In this document: in pieces, positions 1-5,931 of the stretch
Position numbering within the stretch: position 1 is the first letter of the stretch
Layout of the letters: each line of letters starts with the position of its first letter
Assembly: GCA_947303905.1 (NCBI GenBank)
Contig: CAMYZR010000009.1
Coordinates: 1-14,836, forward strand
Length of the DNA: 14,836 nt
Reading direction: 5' to 3'
From: an uncultured Atopobiaceae bacterium
GTDB lineage: Bacteria; Actinomycetota; Coriobacteriia; Coriobacteriales; Atopobiaceae
Notes under the pieces: model-generated
Told to the model about the DNA's origin: nothing
The model's input: only the letters and a program-made list of their open reading frames with translations
Databases searched by the model: none
Translations under genes and position numbers: made by a program

Positions 1-183
1 CTGCACCTGATACACGCCAGCGATGCGGAGATCGAGCAAGTGGCAGAGGCGGTCCGCGACTTCGGGATCGGGAGGCTCTGCACCGGACATTGCACCGGAG
101 CGCACGCCGATCACATGCTGGAGACTCTGCTGCCAGGGCATGTGGAGACTCTACGACCAGGTCTCGTCCTCTCACTCGAATAG
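1..183 (+). CDS. MBL-fold metallo-hydrolase, C-terminal fragment (5' end outside window)
   Basis: The frame is open from base 1 to a TAG at 181-183 and gives 60 residues that begin mid-protein. The segment TGHCTG at visible residues 28-33, followed by a small alpha-beta tail, resembles the last metal-binding block of metallo-beta-lactamase-fold hydrolases related to the dihydropterin/aminobenzene phosphate synthase group, where a conserved GHCTG motif carries a metal-ligand histidine. These enzymes are usually soluble, zinc-dependent hydrolases of varied substrate. The N-terminal HxHxDH motif would lie outside the window, so activity cannot be judged. The next gene starts 27 bases later on the same strand, which suggests co-transcription. 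The family call rests on one motif and the fold-like tail, so the substrate is unknown. Confidence 0.66.
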   Translation: MHLIHASDAEIEQVAEAVRDFGIGRLCTGHCTGAHADHMLETLLPGHVETLRPGLVLSLE

Positions 184-210
184 ATTCCGCCCTCACCGAA
201 AGGAGCCCTC

Positions 211-498
211 ATGGCAACCGTCCTCGAGGCGATGATGCTCATCTGCTTTGGCATCTCGTGGCCCGTCAACGCCTGGAAGGCATGGCAGGCGCGCACGGCA
301 AGGAGTACCTCGGCAGCCTTTCTCGCGCTGATCACCCTGGGCTACGTCTGTGGCATCTCGGCAAAGTTCGTGGGTCACAACATCAGTTGGGTTTTGGGCG
401 TCTACATCTTCAACCTGTTGGCACTTGTAGCCAACTGGATTATCTATCTGCGCAATCGCACGCTCGACGCACAGGAGCGGCAAAAGGGGAGACGATAG
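211..498 (+). CDS. PQ-loop / SemiSWEET-like small membrane protein
   Basis: A 95-residue protein with three predicted membrane helices at about residues 4-18, 33-54 and 57-78, ending in a short basic tail (QKGRR). The first helix ends in SWPVNAWKAWQARTARSTS, which has the spacing of a PQ-loop (Pro, then basic residues, then a Ser-rich turn into helix 2) but carries Pro-Val instead of Pro-Gln. SemiSWEETs are three-helix half-transporters that dimerise to move sugars; size and topology fit. An AAAGGAG sequence at 199-205 lies five bases upstream of the ATG and supports this start. The gene sits between an MBL hydrolase and an SGNH hydrolase, with only two bases to the latter, so it is probably translated from the same message. 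Transport activity and substrate are inference; it could be a non-transporting relative. Confidence 0.74.
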   Translation: MATVLEAMMLICFGISWPVNAWKAWQARTARSTSAAFLALITLGYVCGISAKFVGHNISWVLGVYIFNLLALVANWIIYLRNRTLDAQERQKGRR

Positions 499-500
499 GG

Positions 501-1211
501 ATGACACAGGAGGAGATCGAGCGCCTTATCGCCGAGGCCCCGGGAAACGCCGCCACCTACTCGTTTGACGCAATCCAGCCCTTGGAGGACAGCCCTCTGG
601 CAGAGGGGCGCATGGCCATCCTCGGCTCGTCGGTCGCATTTGGCGCGGCATCGATGGGACTCGCCGTGGGCGAATACCTCTCGCGACGACTCGGGTGCAC
701 GCTGATCAAGTCTGCCGTCTCCGGCACCACGCTCGTCACGCTTGACGACAGCTGCTACATCCCGCGCCTGCACGTGGAGATTCCCAAAGACCAGCCGCTC
801 GACCTGTTTGTCTGCCAGCTCTCGACCAACGATGCCACCAAAGAACTGCCCCTCGGGTCGGTGGGTGATGCCACGGACCTCGAGAGCTTTGACACCTCGA
901 CCGTCGCGGGAGCCATCGAGCACATCGTATGCTACGCGCGCCAGACCTGGGACTGCCCCATCGCCTTCTTTACCGGCAGCCGCTACGACAGCGAGCCCTA
1001 CGCTCGGATGTACGAGCTTCTGCTACGGGTGCGTGACAAGTGGAAGATCGGAATCCTCGACCTGTGGGCACCGCAGGCCTTCAACGACATCAGCGACGAG
1101 CTGCGCGGTCTCTACATGCTCGACCCCATCCATCCCAGCCGCGCTGGATACCGTGACTGGTGGGGGCCGGAGCAGGAGCGCCAGCTTCTGGCCTGGCTCG
1201 CCACCTCGTGA
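501..1211 (+). CDS. SGNH/GDSL-family hydrolase (probable esterase or acylhydrolase)
   Basis: A 236-residue protein with the SGNH hydrolase blocks in order: GSSVAFG at residues 42-48 (block I, nucleophile probably Ser44, with Ser in place of the usual Asp of GDS), SGTT at 73-76 (block II Gly), STND at 108-111 (block III Asn110), and DPIHPSRAGY at 208-217 (block V, Asp208 and His211). Family members cleave ester or acyl groups from lipids, carbohydrates or cell-wall polymers. No signal peptide is visible, so a cytoplasmic role is likely. The ATG at 501 is preceded by AAAGGGGAGA and starts two bases after the PQ-loop gene stop. A longer frame runs upstream but lies over the two preceding genes and lacks a ribosome binding site. 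The last bases of the gene form the left arm of a long inverted repeat. The substrate is unknown. Confidence 0.85.
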   Translation: MTQEEIERLIAEAPGNAATYSFDAIQPLEDSPLAEGRMAILGSSVAFGAASMGLAVGEYLSRRLGCTLIKSAVSGTTLVTLDDSCYIPRLHVEIPKDQPLDLFVCQLSTNDATKELPLGSVGDATDLESFDTSTVAGAIEHIVCYARQTWDCPIAFFTGSRYDSEPYARMYELLLRVRDKWKIGILDLWAPQAFNDISDELRGLYMLDPIHPSRAGYRDWWGPEQERQLLAWLATS

Positions 1212-1272
1212 GGTGTTGGGATGGCCGACTATTTGGGACGGTTCCTTTTGATTGGCCATCCCAACGCCTCAC
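1208..1272. repeat. Long imperfect inverted repeat, REP/REPIN-like
   Basis: The 19-base arms GTGAGGTGTTGGGATGGCC (1208-1226) and GGCCATCCCAACGCCTCAC (1254-1272) are reverse complements with one mismatch and flank a 27-base centre containing GGGACGGTTCCTTTT. The left arm includes the stop codon of the SGNH hydrolase. No T-run follows on the plus strand, so it is not a canonical terminator, although it could stabilise the 3' end of the operon message. The centre looks like a dispersed extragenic repeat rather than a unique hairpin; this needs genome-wide copies to confirm. Confidence 0.6.
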
Positions 1273-1274
1273 GG

Positions 1275-1302
1275 AAAAAAGAGCGGGGCTCGTGCCCCGC
1301 TC
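1275..1302 (-). terminator. Intrinsic terminator of the 47-residue peptide gene
   Basis: GAGCGGGGC (1281-1289) pairs perfectly with GCCCCGCTC (1294-1302) across a TCGT loop. On the minus strand the stem is followed by six Ts (complement of 1275-1280). It lies 28 bases past the stop codon of the small minus-strand gene. It faces the plus-strand operon as well, but there it lacks a downstream T-run. Confidence 0.85.
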
Positions 1303-1330
1303 CCCGAGTCGTCAGTTTTGTGAGTTGCGT

Positions 1331-1474
1331 TTAGCGCGTGCCAAAGACTGCGCCGACGCCCGTAGCAAAGTGATAGTCGTAGTTGCCAACCTTGGCGTTA
1401 CCGCTCAGCGCAGCGAAGATCTCCTCGACGATACCTGCCAGCGCCAGGGCCCCGATGATGTACAGTGCTCCCAT
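1331..1474 (-). CDS. Unrecognised 47-residue membrane peptide
   Basis: A small protein that begins MGALYIIGALALAG and ends YHFATGVGAVFGTR, followed by TAA. Residues 3-16 or so form one hydrophobic helix. The middle is mixed (EEIFAALSGNAKVGNYDY) and the C-terminal third is glycine and aromatic rich. I do not recognise the family. What makes it a convincing gene is the full set of expression signals: a TTGACA/TAACAT promoter at 1525-1552, a GGAGGGG ribosome binding site six bases before the ATG, and a strong terminator 28 bases past the stop. It stands alone, with no same-strand partner in its unit. It could be a small membrane-associated regulator, a toxin-like or stress peptide, or an accessory subunit; none of these is shown by the sequence. 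Confidence 0.75.
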   Translation of the reverse strand: MGALYIIGALALAGIVEEIFAALSGNAKVGNYDYHFATGVGAVFGTR

Positions 1475-1480
1475 GTCCAA

Positions 1481-1487
1481 CCCCTCC
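1481..1487 (-). promoter_or_regulatory. Ribosome binding site of the 47-residue peptide
   Basis: The minus strand reads GGAGGGG followed by six bases and ATG at 1474. This near-consensus Shine-Dalgarno sequence is the main support for translation of such a short gene. Confidence 0.75.
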
Positions 1488-1524
1488 AGATGCCGCGAAA
1501 CATTTCTGTAATATTTCGGTTCCT

Positions 1525-1552
1525 ATGTTACCAATCTGTTTCTTACTGTCAA
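1525..1552 (-). promoter_or_regulatory. Sigma-70-type promoter for the 47-residue peptide gene
   Basis: On the minus strand a perfect TTGACA -35 box (complement of 1547-1552) is followed after 16 bases by TAACAT (complement of 1525-1530). It lies about 50 bases upstream of the ATG at 1474, in an AT-rich stretch unlike its surroundings. The rest of the 1475-1677 interval shows no gene; it holds only this promoter and a small CCGCC/GGCGG hairpin near 1640-1655. Confidence 0.6.
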
Positions 1553-1677
1553 CGAGAAAACGGATTTATTTCTGCTGATCCGTCTTCACCCCGCGATTCC
1601 GCCGTGTGGTCTCGATCACCGAGTCATTGATTGGTATTCCGCCTGGAGGGCGGTCGTCTCAGCACCCCTGATTCTTC

Positions 1678-1715
1678 AAAACCGAGCTGGGAAAGCGGCC
1701 TCGCCTCCCAGCTCG
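1678..1715 (-). terminator. Intrinsic terminator of the D-2-hydroxyacid dehydrogenase gene
   Basis: CGAGCTGGGA (1683-1692) pairs with TCCCAGCTCG (1706-1715), a perfect 10-bp stem. The minus strand then reads GGTTTT (complement of 1678-1683). It begins 9 bases after the stop codon of the dehydrogenase. Confidence 0.82.
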
Positions 1716-1724
1716 TTTGTCACC

Positions 1725-2642
1725 CTATTGCCCGAGGAACTCCCGCACGTGGTCGATGGCCATATAGGCGCGCTCGTCGATAGCCTCTCTTGTGGCAAAG
1801 CCGATGTGCGGTGCCAGTATCGTGTTCGGCGCATGCAGGATGGCAAGGTCCTCGTCGAAGGGCGGCTCGGTGTCAAGCACGTCAAGACCAGCACCGGCAA
1901 TGCGGCCCTCCTCGAGCGCCGCCACCAGCGCATTGGTGTCCACAATGGGGCCGCGTGCCGTATTGATTAGGATGGCGCCAGGCTTCATCTGCGCAATCTG
2001 CGCCTCGCCAATCATGTGGAACGTGGCGGAGACGGACGGCACGTGAATGCTGAGGATATCGCTCTTGGCACACAGCTCGTCCAGCGTGACGTACGTTACG
2101 CCCTCAAGGGGTCGCTCGTTGCGGGCATGACAGAGCACCGTCATGCCAAACGCATGGGCAAGCTCCATCACGCGCAGGGCGATGGCGCCGTTGCCCGCAA
2201 GACCAAGCGTCTTGCCACGCAGCTCACGGAAGACAAGGCCGCTTCTGTCTCCACTCGTGCGCGACCTCCGATCACACTCCAAGAGATGTCGGTAAAGCGA
2301 CAGCACAAGGCCAAAGACCTCCTCCGCGACCGCCTCGGTGGCATATCCACCGCAGTTGACAACCTTGATGCCGTGCTCCTCGCAGTACGCAAGGTCTATA
2401 TGGTCGAGGCCGGTAAACGCCACAGAGAGCAACTTGAGATTCGGAGCCGCCTCAAGCACGACCTTGCTCACCGGCGCATTAGCCACCACGATGACGTCTG
2501 CGTCTTTGGCGCGCTCCGCCAGTACCCCCTGGTCCACGCTTCGATCGGTGAAGTACTCGTAGGTGCAACCCTCGATCTTTCCCATCAACTCGTGTACCAG
2601 GCCCTCGTCGACCCCCAGCGGTTCGATGATTGCGATACGCAT
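1725..2642 (-). CDS. D-isomer-specific 2-hydroxyacid dehydrogenase (NAD-dependent)
   Basis: A 305-residue enzyme of the D-2-hydroxyacid dehydrogenase family, which interconverts 2-keto acids and D-2-hydroxy acids with NAD(P)H in the cytoplasm. The substrate-binding domain (about 1-100 and 280-305) encloses a Rossmann domain (about 105-275). The dinucleotide loop reads GLAGNGAIA around residues 147-155, with Ala where the third Gly of GxGxxG usually lies. The catalytic residues are all present: Arg230 (NTARG), Glu259 (DTEPP) and His279 (APHIG). The ATG at 2642 is chosen because AAGGAGG lies eight bases upstream and MRIAIIEP is a typical beginning; the frame stays open further upstream without a good site. 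The gene stands alone between two intrinsic terminators. Substrate (hydroxypyruvate/glyoxylate, phosphoglycerate or another keto acid) cannot be read from sequence; at this length and without an ACT domain it is unlikely to be a full SerA. Confidence 0.9.
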   Translation of the reverse strand: MRIAIIEPLGVDEGLVHELMGKIEGCTYEYFTDRSVDQGVLAERAKDADVIVVANAPVSKVVLEAAPNLKLLSVAFTGLDHIDLAYCEEHGIKVVNCGGYATEAVAEEVFGLVLSLYRHLLECDRRSRTSGDRSGLVFRELRGKTLGLAGNGAIALRVMELAHAFGMTVLCHARNERPLEGVTYVTLDELCAKSDILSIHVPSVSATFHMIGEAQIAQMKPGAILINTARGPIVDTNALVAALEEGRIAGAGLDVLDTEPPFDEDLAILHAPNTILAPHIGFATREAIDERAYMAIDHVREFLGQ

Positions 2643-2650
2643 GTCCTCGC

Positions 2651-2657
2651 CCTCCTT
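2651..2657 (-). promoter_or_regulatory. Ribosome binding site deciding the dehydrogenase start
   Basis: AAGGAGG on the minus strand sits eight bases upstream of ATG 2642. It favours that start over in-frame Met codons further upstream, which would add an unconserved, arginine/serine-containing leader. Confidence 0.75.
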
Positions 2658-2751
2658 GATGGTGCCCTCCCCTATAGGAAGCATACTCATAGAGGGACCT
2701 TTGAAGCTAGAGCGGCAACCCCACCCAAAAGCCTGCATGACGGTGACAGCC

Positions 2752-2794
2752 AAAAAGCCGCCCCTCCCATCCTCTGAAGGTTGGGAGGGGCGGC
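2752..2794 (-). terminator. Strong intrinsic terminator of the C69 dipeptidase gene
   Basis: GCCGCCCCTCCCA (2757-2769) and TGGGAGGGGCGGC (2782-2794) form a perfect 13-bp GC-rich stem with a 12-base loop. On the minus strand it is followed by TTTTT (complement of 2752-2756). The plus strand also has CTTTT after the stem, so it may work in both directions. Confidence 0.9.
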
Positions 2795-2830
2795 GCTTTT
2801 CACGACAGACCTGACTTGAGGGTCTTGAGA

Positions 2831-4735
2831 CTACTTGTTCTTCTTGGAGAAGGCGATCAGCGCGGCAAAGGCGGCAAAGAAGCCAAACAGGTCGAGTCCG
2901 CGGATGCCACCCTCTTCCGGAGCGGCCTCGGCTTCGGCTTCGGTCTCGGCTTCGGCCTCGGTCTCAGCTTCAGCTTCCTCGACAGGCTCGACAACGTCAG
3001 CAGCAGCGGCCTCGACGTCGAACTCGGCCATGTGGTCGGCGTAGGCAAGCGGCTCGGCAAGCGTGCCATCCTCGTTCAGGCCAGAGGGGGCAAACGGCGC
3101 AGAGAAGTCGCCAGCCTCGAGATAGGAGCGGACCTCGCCAAGAAGGGCGTTTCCACGCTCGTACACCTCACGCGATGCCTCGGCATGTGCCTCGTTGGCG
3201 AAGGCGATGCGCTGAGTACCGTCGGAGATCTCCTGCATCTTTGCGTCAACCTGCTCCTGCTGGGAGATGATCTCCTTCTGCAGCGCGTCGAGGTAGGCGT
3301 GCACGCCATCGGCCACATCGCCACGATGGTTGTAGGAGAGCGTGTTGAGGTCCATGAACAGGTACGCGAGCGACTTGCTGCCACTGTCCTGCATGGCCAG
3401 GGCCTCGTTCTCGGCAATCAGCTCGTCCTTGTAGACGCGGTTGCCCTCGTCATCGCGCTCGAACTCGTTCTCGTTGCCCACGTGGGCGGAGTCGAAGTCC
3501 TTGTGGCTGGGATAGAGCTCGGGGTCGACCTGCGTCAGCAGTGCGGAGTATCCAGGCACGTACACGCTGAACTCGCCGCGCGACAGCGCCTCCCACTGCA
3601 CGGTGGCGATATCCGGGTCGAGGCCGGCACGGGTCTCAAAGATGTGGCACTCCACCGTGCGGTTGTTGCCGATGGCATAGAGCTTGTCGTTTGCGTTGGC
3701 GTCCACGTCGGTGCCCTCGCCACGAGCCGCCACCGAGCGCAGCATCTCAAACAGGCTGTAGTCGGAGCGAGCAGGCTTGAAAAAGAGCTGCGGGTCGGCG
3801 ATGGTGTCTACGGCGCCATCCTCGTCAAGCGTGTAGTCGGTGCCTGCCTTGAGGTCCTGGCCAAAGAACTTGTGGCCCTGCACGTAGCGGGTGTCCTGGC
3901 CGGCGCCCTCGTCATCGAGGCCGTAGCTCTTGGCGACGTTGACCGCACCCTTGTCATCCTTGACCAGCGTGCCCGCCTTCTCGGCAACAGCAATCAGGTC
4001 GGCCGAATGCAGGCAGGTCTCGGAGTCATCGAGGTCGACGGCAAACTGGAGGTTGCTCATGTTGGGGTTGAGCGAGGCGGTGTCGGCGGCCATGCGCACG
4101 GCAATCCACTGGTGGCCGGAGAGCTGCTGGAAGTTCCACACCTCGTTGGCATCGGCGATCCAGATCTGGTTGCAGTCCTGCGAGCCCTGCTCGTCGATGA
4201 TGGATCCCAGGAGCTCGACGCCCTCACGGGCAGTGGATGCCTCGGAGAGGATGACATCGGTCACGTTGTACTCACCGATACCGTTGTCCAGCAGCGGGTC
4301 TGCCTCAGCGATGGCGTCGTTGCAGGCGGTGGTGAGGGTGGCATCCACGCTCACGCCGCACTCGTTGGTGCCAGCCTCGGAGTACGGCTTCTCGGCACCA
4401 TCCCAGTCCTCGGGCAGGTCGCGCACGAAGGTGTAGCGATAGGTTGCGCCGGGAGAAGTACGCGTGAAGTTGATGGTCGCATCCTGGTCGGGACCGTTCT
4501 CCCCGCTCCAATACGTCTTGCCATCGGTGCGCGGCTGAACGCCAAACTCCTTGAGATAGCGGTTGGCCGCGTCCTCGGAGCGCCCATAGATGGTCTCGCC
4601 CGTGGCCGTGAGCTCGGGTCCCATGTACACCTGCGTGCAGGCGAGCGCCGTGGTCGGCGCAGCAATGAGCGAGGTGGCCGTTGCGGCGACGATAAGCGCC
4701 TTGGCAGCTTCCGAGAACCGATGATGTCCGTACAT
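2831..4735 (-). CDS. Secreted, C-terminally anchored C69-family dipeptidase
   Basis: A 634-residue Ntn-hydrolase of peptidase family C69 (PepD-like), which cleaves dipeptides. Residues 1-32 are a signal peptide ending ALA, and the next residue, Cys33, begins CTQVYMGP...GRSED, the family's mature N-terminus, where the N-terminal Cys is the nucleophile. Signal-peptidase cleavage at ALA|C would therefore expose the active site; ALAC does not fit a lipobox well. A Gln/Glu-rich helical stretch follows the catalytic domain (around 480-530). The C-terminus has a Glu/Ala-rich linker (about 574-608), then one hydrophobic helix (about 615-629) and the tail SKKNK, which resembles a wall-sorting or membrane anchor but has no LPxTG. 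The start at 4735 has AAGGAGG nine bases upstream. An overlapping ATG at 4743 is in another frame and too close to this site. It probably acts at the cell surface in peptide scavenging. Confidence 0.93.
   Translation of the reverse strand: MYGHHRFSEAAKALIVAATATSLIAAPTTALACTQVYMGPELTATGETIYGRSEDAANRYLKEFGVQPRTDGKTYWSGENGPDQDATINFTRTSPGATYRYTFVRDLPEDWDGAEKPYSEAGTNECGVSVDATLTTACNDAIAEADPLLDNGIGEYNVTDVILSEASTAREGVELLGSIIDEQGSQDCNQIWIADANEVWNFQQLSGHQWIAVRMAADTASLNPNMSNLQFAVDLDDSETCLHSADLIAVAEKAGTLVKDDKGAVNVAKSYGLDDEGAGQDTRYVQGHKFFGQDLKAGTDYTLDEDGAVDTIADPQLFFKPARSDYSLFEMLRSVAARGEGTDVDANANDKLYAIGNNRTVECHIFETRAGLDPDIATVQWEALSRGEFSVYVPGYSALLTQVDPELYPSHKDFDSAHVGNENEFERDDEGNRVYKDELIAENEALAMQDSGSKSLAYLFMDLNTLSYNHRGDVADGVHAYLDALQKEIISQQEQVDAKMQEISDGTQRIAFANEAHAEASREVYERGNALLGEVRSYLEAGDFSAPFAPSGLNEDGTLAEPLAYADHMAEFDVEAAAADVVEPVEEAEAETEAEAETEAEAEAAPEEGGIRGLDLFGFFAAFAALIAFSKKNK
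2921..2980 (-). repeat. Glu/Ala codon repeat in the dipeptidase linker
   Basis: The minus strand carries tandem GAGGCC/GAAGCC/GAGACC-type hexamers that encode alternating Glu and Ala/Thr (EAEAETEAEAETEAEAEAA). The repeat is imperfect at DNA level. It forms the low-complexity spacer between the catalytic part and the C-terminal hydrophobic anchor, and could vary in length between strains. Confidence 0.75.
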
Positions 4736-4744
4736 TCTGTCATT

Positions 4745-4751
4745 CCTCCTT
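4745..4751 (-). promoter_or_regulatory. Ribosome binding site deciding the dipeptidase start
   Basis: AAGGAGG lies nine bases before ATG 4735, which begins the signal peptide. The nearer ATG at 4743 is only one base from this site and opens a different frame with no recognisable product. Confidence 0.75.
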
Positions 4752-4830
4752 GTGCGATGGCCCTTTTGAGGGCATCCGAGTAGCGCAGGACAGTGTACGT
4801 AACAATTTCGAAACATTTAGCGTTGTAACC

Positions 4831-4850
4831 ACCACTTATTTGTTAGTGGT
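4831..4850. other. Small inverted repeat in the divergent dipeptidase/cysE intergenic region
   Basis: ACCACT (4831-4836) and AGTGGT (4845-4850) flank an 8-base AT-rich loop. The element is within the 278-base AT-rich interval between the divergent dipeptidase and cysE genes (4736-5013), which contains no gene. It could be an operator or a leader hairpin; arms of six bases make chance occurrence possible. Confidence 0.3.
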
Positions 4851-4952
4851 CAAGTATCAACTGTGAGTGTCACTTTTCTTATGCTACTAGCATTCTGAAT
4901 TTGGAAAACAGAGGCGCTCCCCTGTCGTCAAGACGATACCAACCTGCAATGG

Positions 4953-4982
4953 TTAATTCCTTGTAATCTGCTAGGATATAGT
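4953..4982 (+). promoter_or_regulatory. Candidate cysE promoter
   Basis: TATAGT at 4977-4982 matches five of six -10 consensus bases and lies about 30 bases before the cysE ATG. The best upstream partner is the weak TTAATT at 4953-4958 with an 18-base spacer. The -10 is reasonable and the -35 poor, so this may depend on an activator. Confidence 0.35.
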
Positions 4983-5013
4983 TCTCCAAACCGTCCGGCA
5001 TGCAGGGGGAGCC

Positions 5014-5931
5014 ATGCAGACCAAGAGCCTCAAGGCGCGCGCCGCCGCCATCATGAGTGGCTATGACGCCCAGAACGACTTCATCCGCGAGCACAAGCGC
5101 GTCTTTCCGCGACGCGCCATCATCTACCAGCTGCTCAACGAGATTCGCAGCCTGATGTTCCCGGGCTACTTCGACGACGAGACCCTGGCAGGCGTGAGCA
5201 GCGAGAACCTCGTGGAGGAGCGTCTGCTACGCATCGAGCGCGTGCTGGGCGACCAGGTCTTTCGCGCCCTGCTCTACGATGACTGCGACCTCGACGAGGA
5301 GGTCGCCCGCAAGCGCGCAAGCGCCGTTGCCGACCAGTTTGTCGAGGCGCTACCACGCATCCATCGCCTGATCCTCAAGGATGCCGAGGCGGCCTTCGAG
5401 GGTGACCCGGCAGCCCACAGCCGCGAGGAGGTCATCCTTTGCTACCCCGGCCTGCGCGCCATCTTCGTGCACCGCATCGCCCACGAGCTCTACATCCGCG
5501 ACGTGCCCCTGATCCCGCGCCTGATGAGCGAGAAGGCCCACAGCGAGACGGGCATCGACATCCACCCCGGCGCCACCATCGGCGAGTACTTCTTCATCGA
5601 CCACGGCACGGGCGTCGTCATCGGCGAGACCACCGAGATCGGTACACATGGCAAGATCTACCAGGGCGTCACGCTGGGCGCCACCTCCACGCGCAAGGGC
5701 CAGGCGCTCTCCGGCACTAAGCGTCACCCCACGCTGGGCGACTACGTGACCGTCTACTCAAACGCCAGCGTGCTAGGTGGCAACACCTACATCGGCTCTG
5801 GATCGGTCATCGGCGGCAGCGCCTTCGTGGTGGAGTCTGTGCCCGAGAACGGACGCGTCTTCGTCAAGGACCAGGAGATTGTCATCCGTCAATTTGGCAG
5901 TCCCGAACCCGTTTGGTGCTACCAGATCTAA
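5014..5931 (+). CDS. cysE: Serine O-acetyltransferase
   Basis: A 305-residue enzyme that transfers acetyl from acetyl-CoA to L-serine, the first step of cysteine synthesis, in the cytoplasm. An N-terminal helical domain (about 1-165) is followed by left-handed beta-helix hexapeptide repeats (about 180-285). The signature SETGIDIHPGATIG runs at 177-190; Asp196-His197 (IDHGTG) and His238 (KRHP) match the catalytic Asp-His pair and the second active-site His of CysE. The insert STRKGQALSGTK before His238 and the long N-terminal domain are typical of the longer EpsC/SatA-type branch rather than the E. coli form. AGGGGGA at 5004-5010 supports the ATG. No cysteine synthase gene adjoins it. Its TAA overlaps the stop of the convergent DUF3810 gene by four bases, with no terminator between. 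The C-terminus ends in Ile, which CysE often needs for complex formation with CysK. Confidence 0.95.
   Translation: MQTKSLKARAAAIMSGYDAQNDFIREHKRVFPRRAIIYQLLNEIRSLMFPGYFDDETLAGVSSENLVEERLLRIERVLGDQVFRALLYDDCDLDEEVARKRASAVADQFVEALPRIHRLILKDAEAAFEGDPAAHSREEVILCYPGLRAIFVHRIAHELYIRDVPLIPRLMSEKAHSETGIDIHPGATIGEYFFIDHGTGVVIGETTEIGTHGKIYQGVTLGATSTRKGQALSGTKRHPTLGDYVTVYSNASVLGGNTYIGSGSVIGGSAFVVESVPENGRVFVKDQEIVIRQFGSPEPVWCYQI

Noticed and set aside
90..1211. A single 373-residue protein covering the PQ-loop and SGNH genes
   Set aside because: The first 137 codons overlap the MBL tail and the PQ-loop gene in another frame. The SGNH homology begins after ATG 501, which has its own ribosome binding site.
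4351..4743. Alternative frame starting at ATG 4743 next to the dipeptidase ribosome binding site
   Set aside because: The ATG is only one base from the AAGGAGG and the product is Arg/Pro/Ser-rich with no domain. ATG 4735 gives a proper signal peptide and nucleophile Cys.
2816..4783. A 655-codon plus-strand open frame opposite the dipeptidase
   Set aside because: It is the mirror of a GC-rich gene with clear catalytic residues and a signal peptide. Its product is low complexity (GFG/GLG runs) and it has no domain or ribosome binding site.
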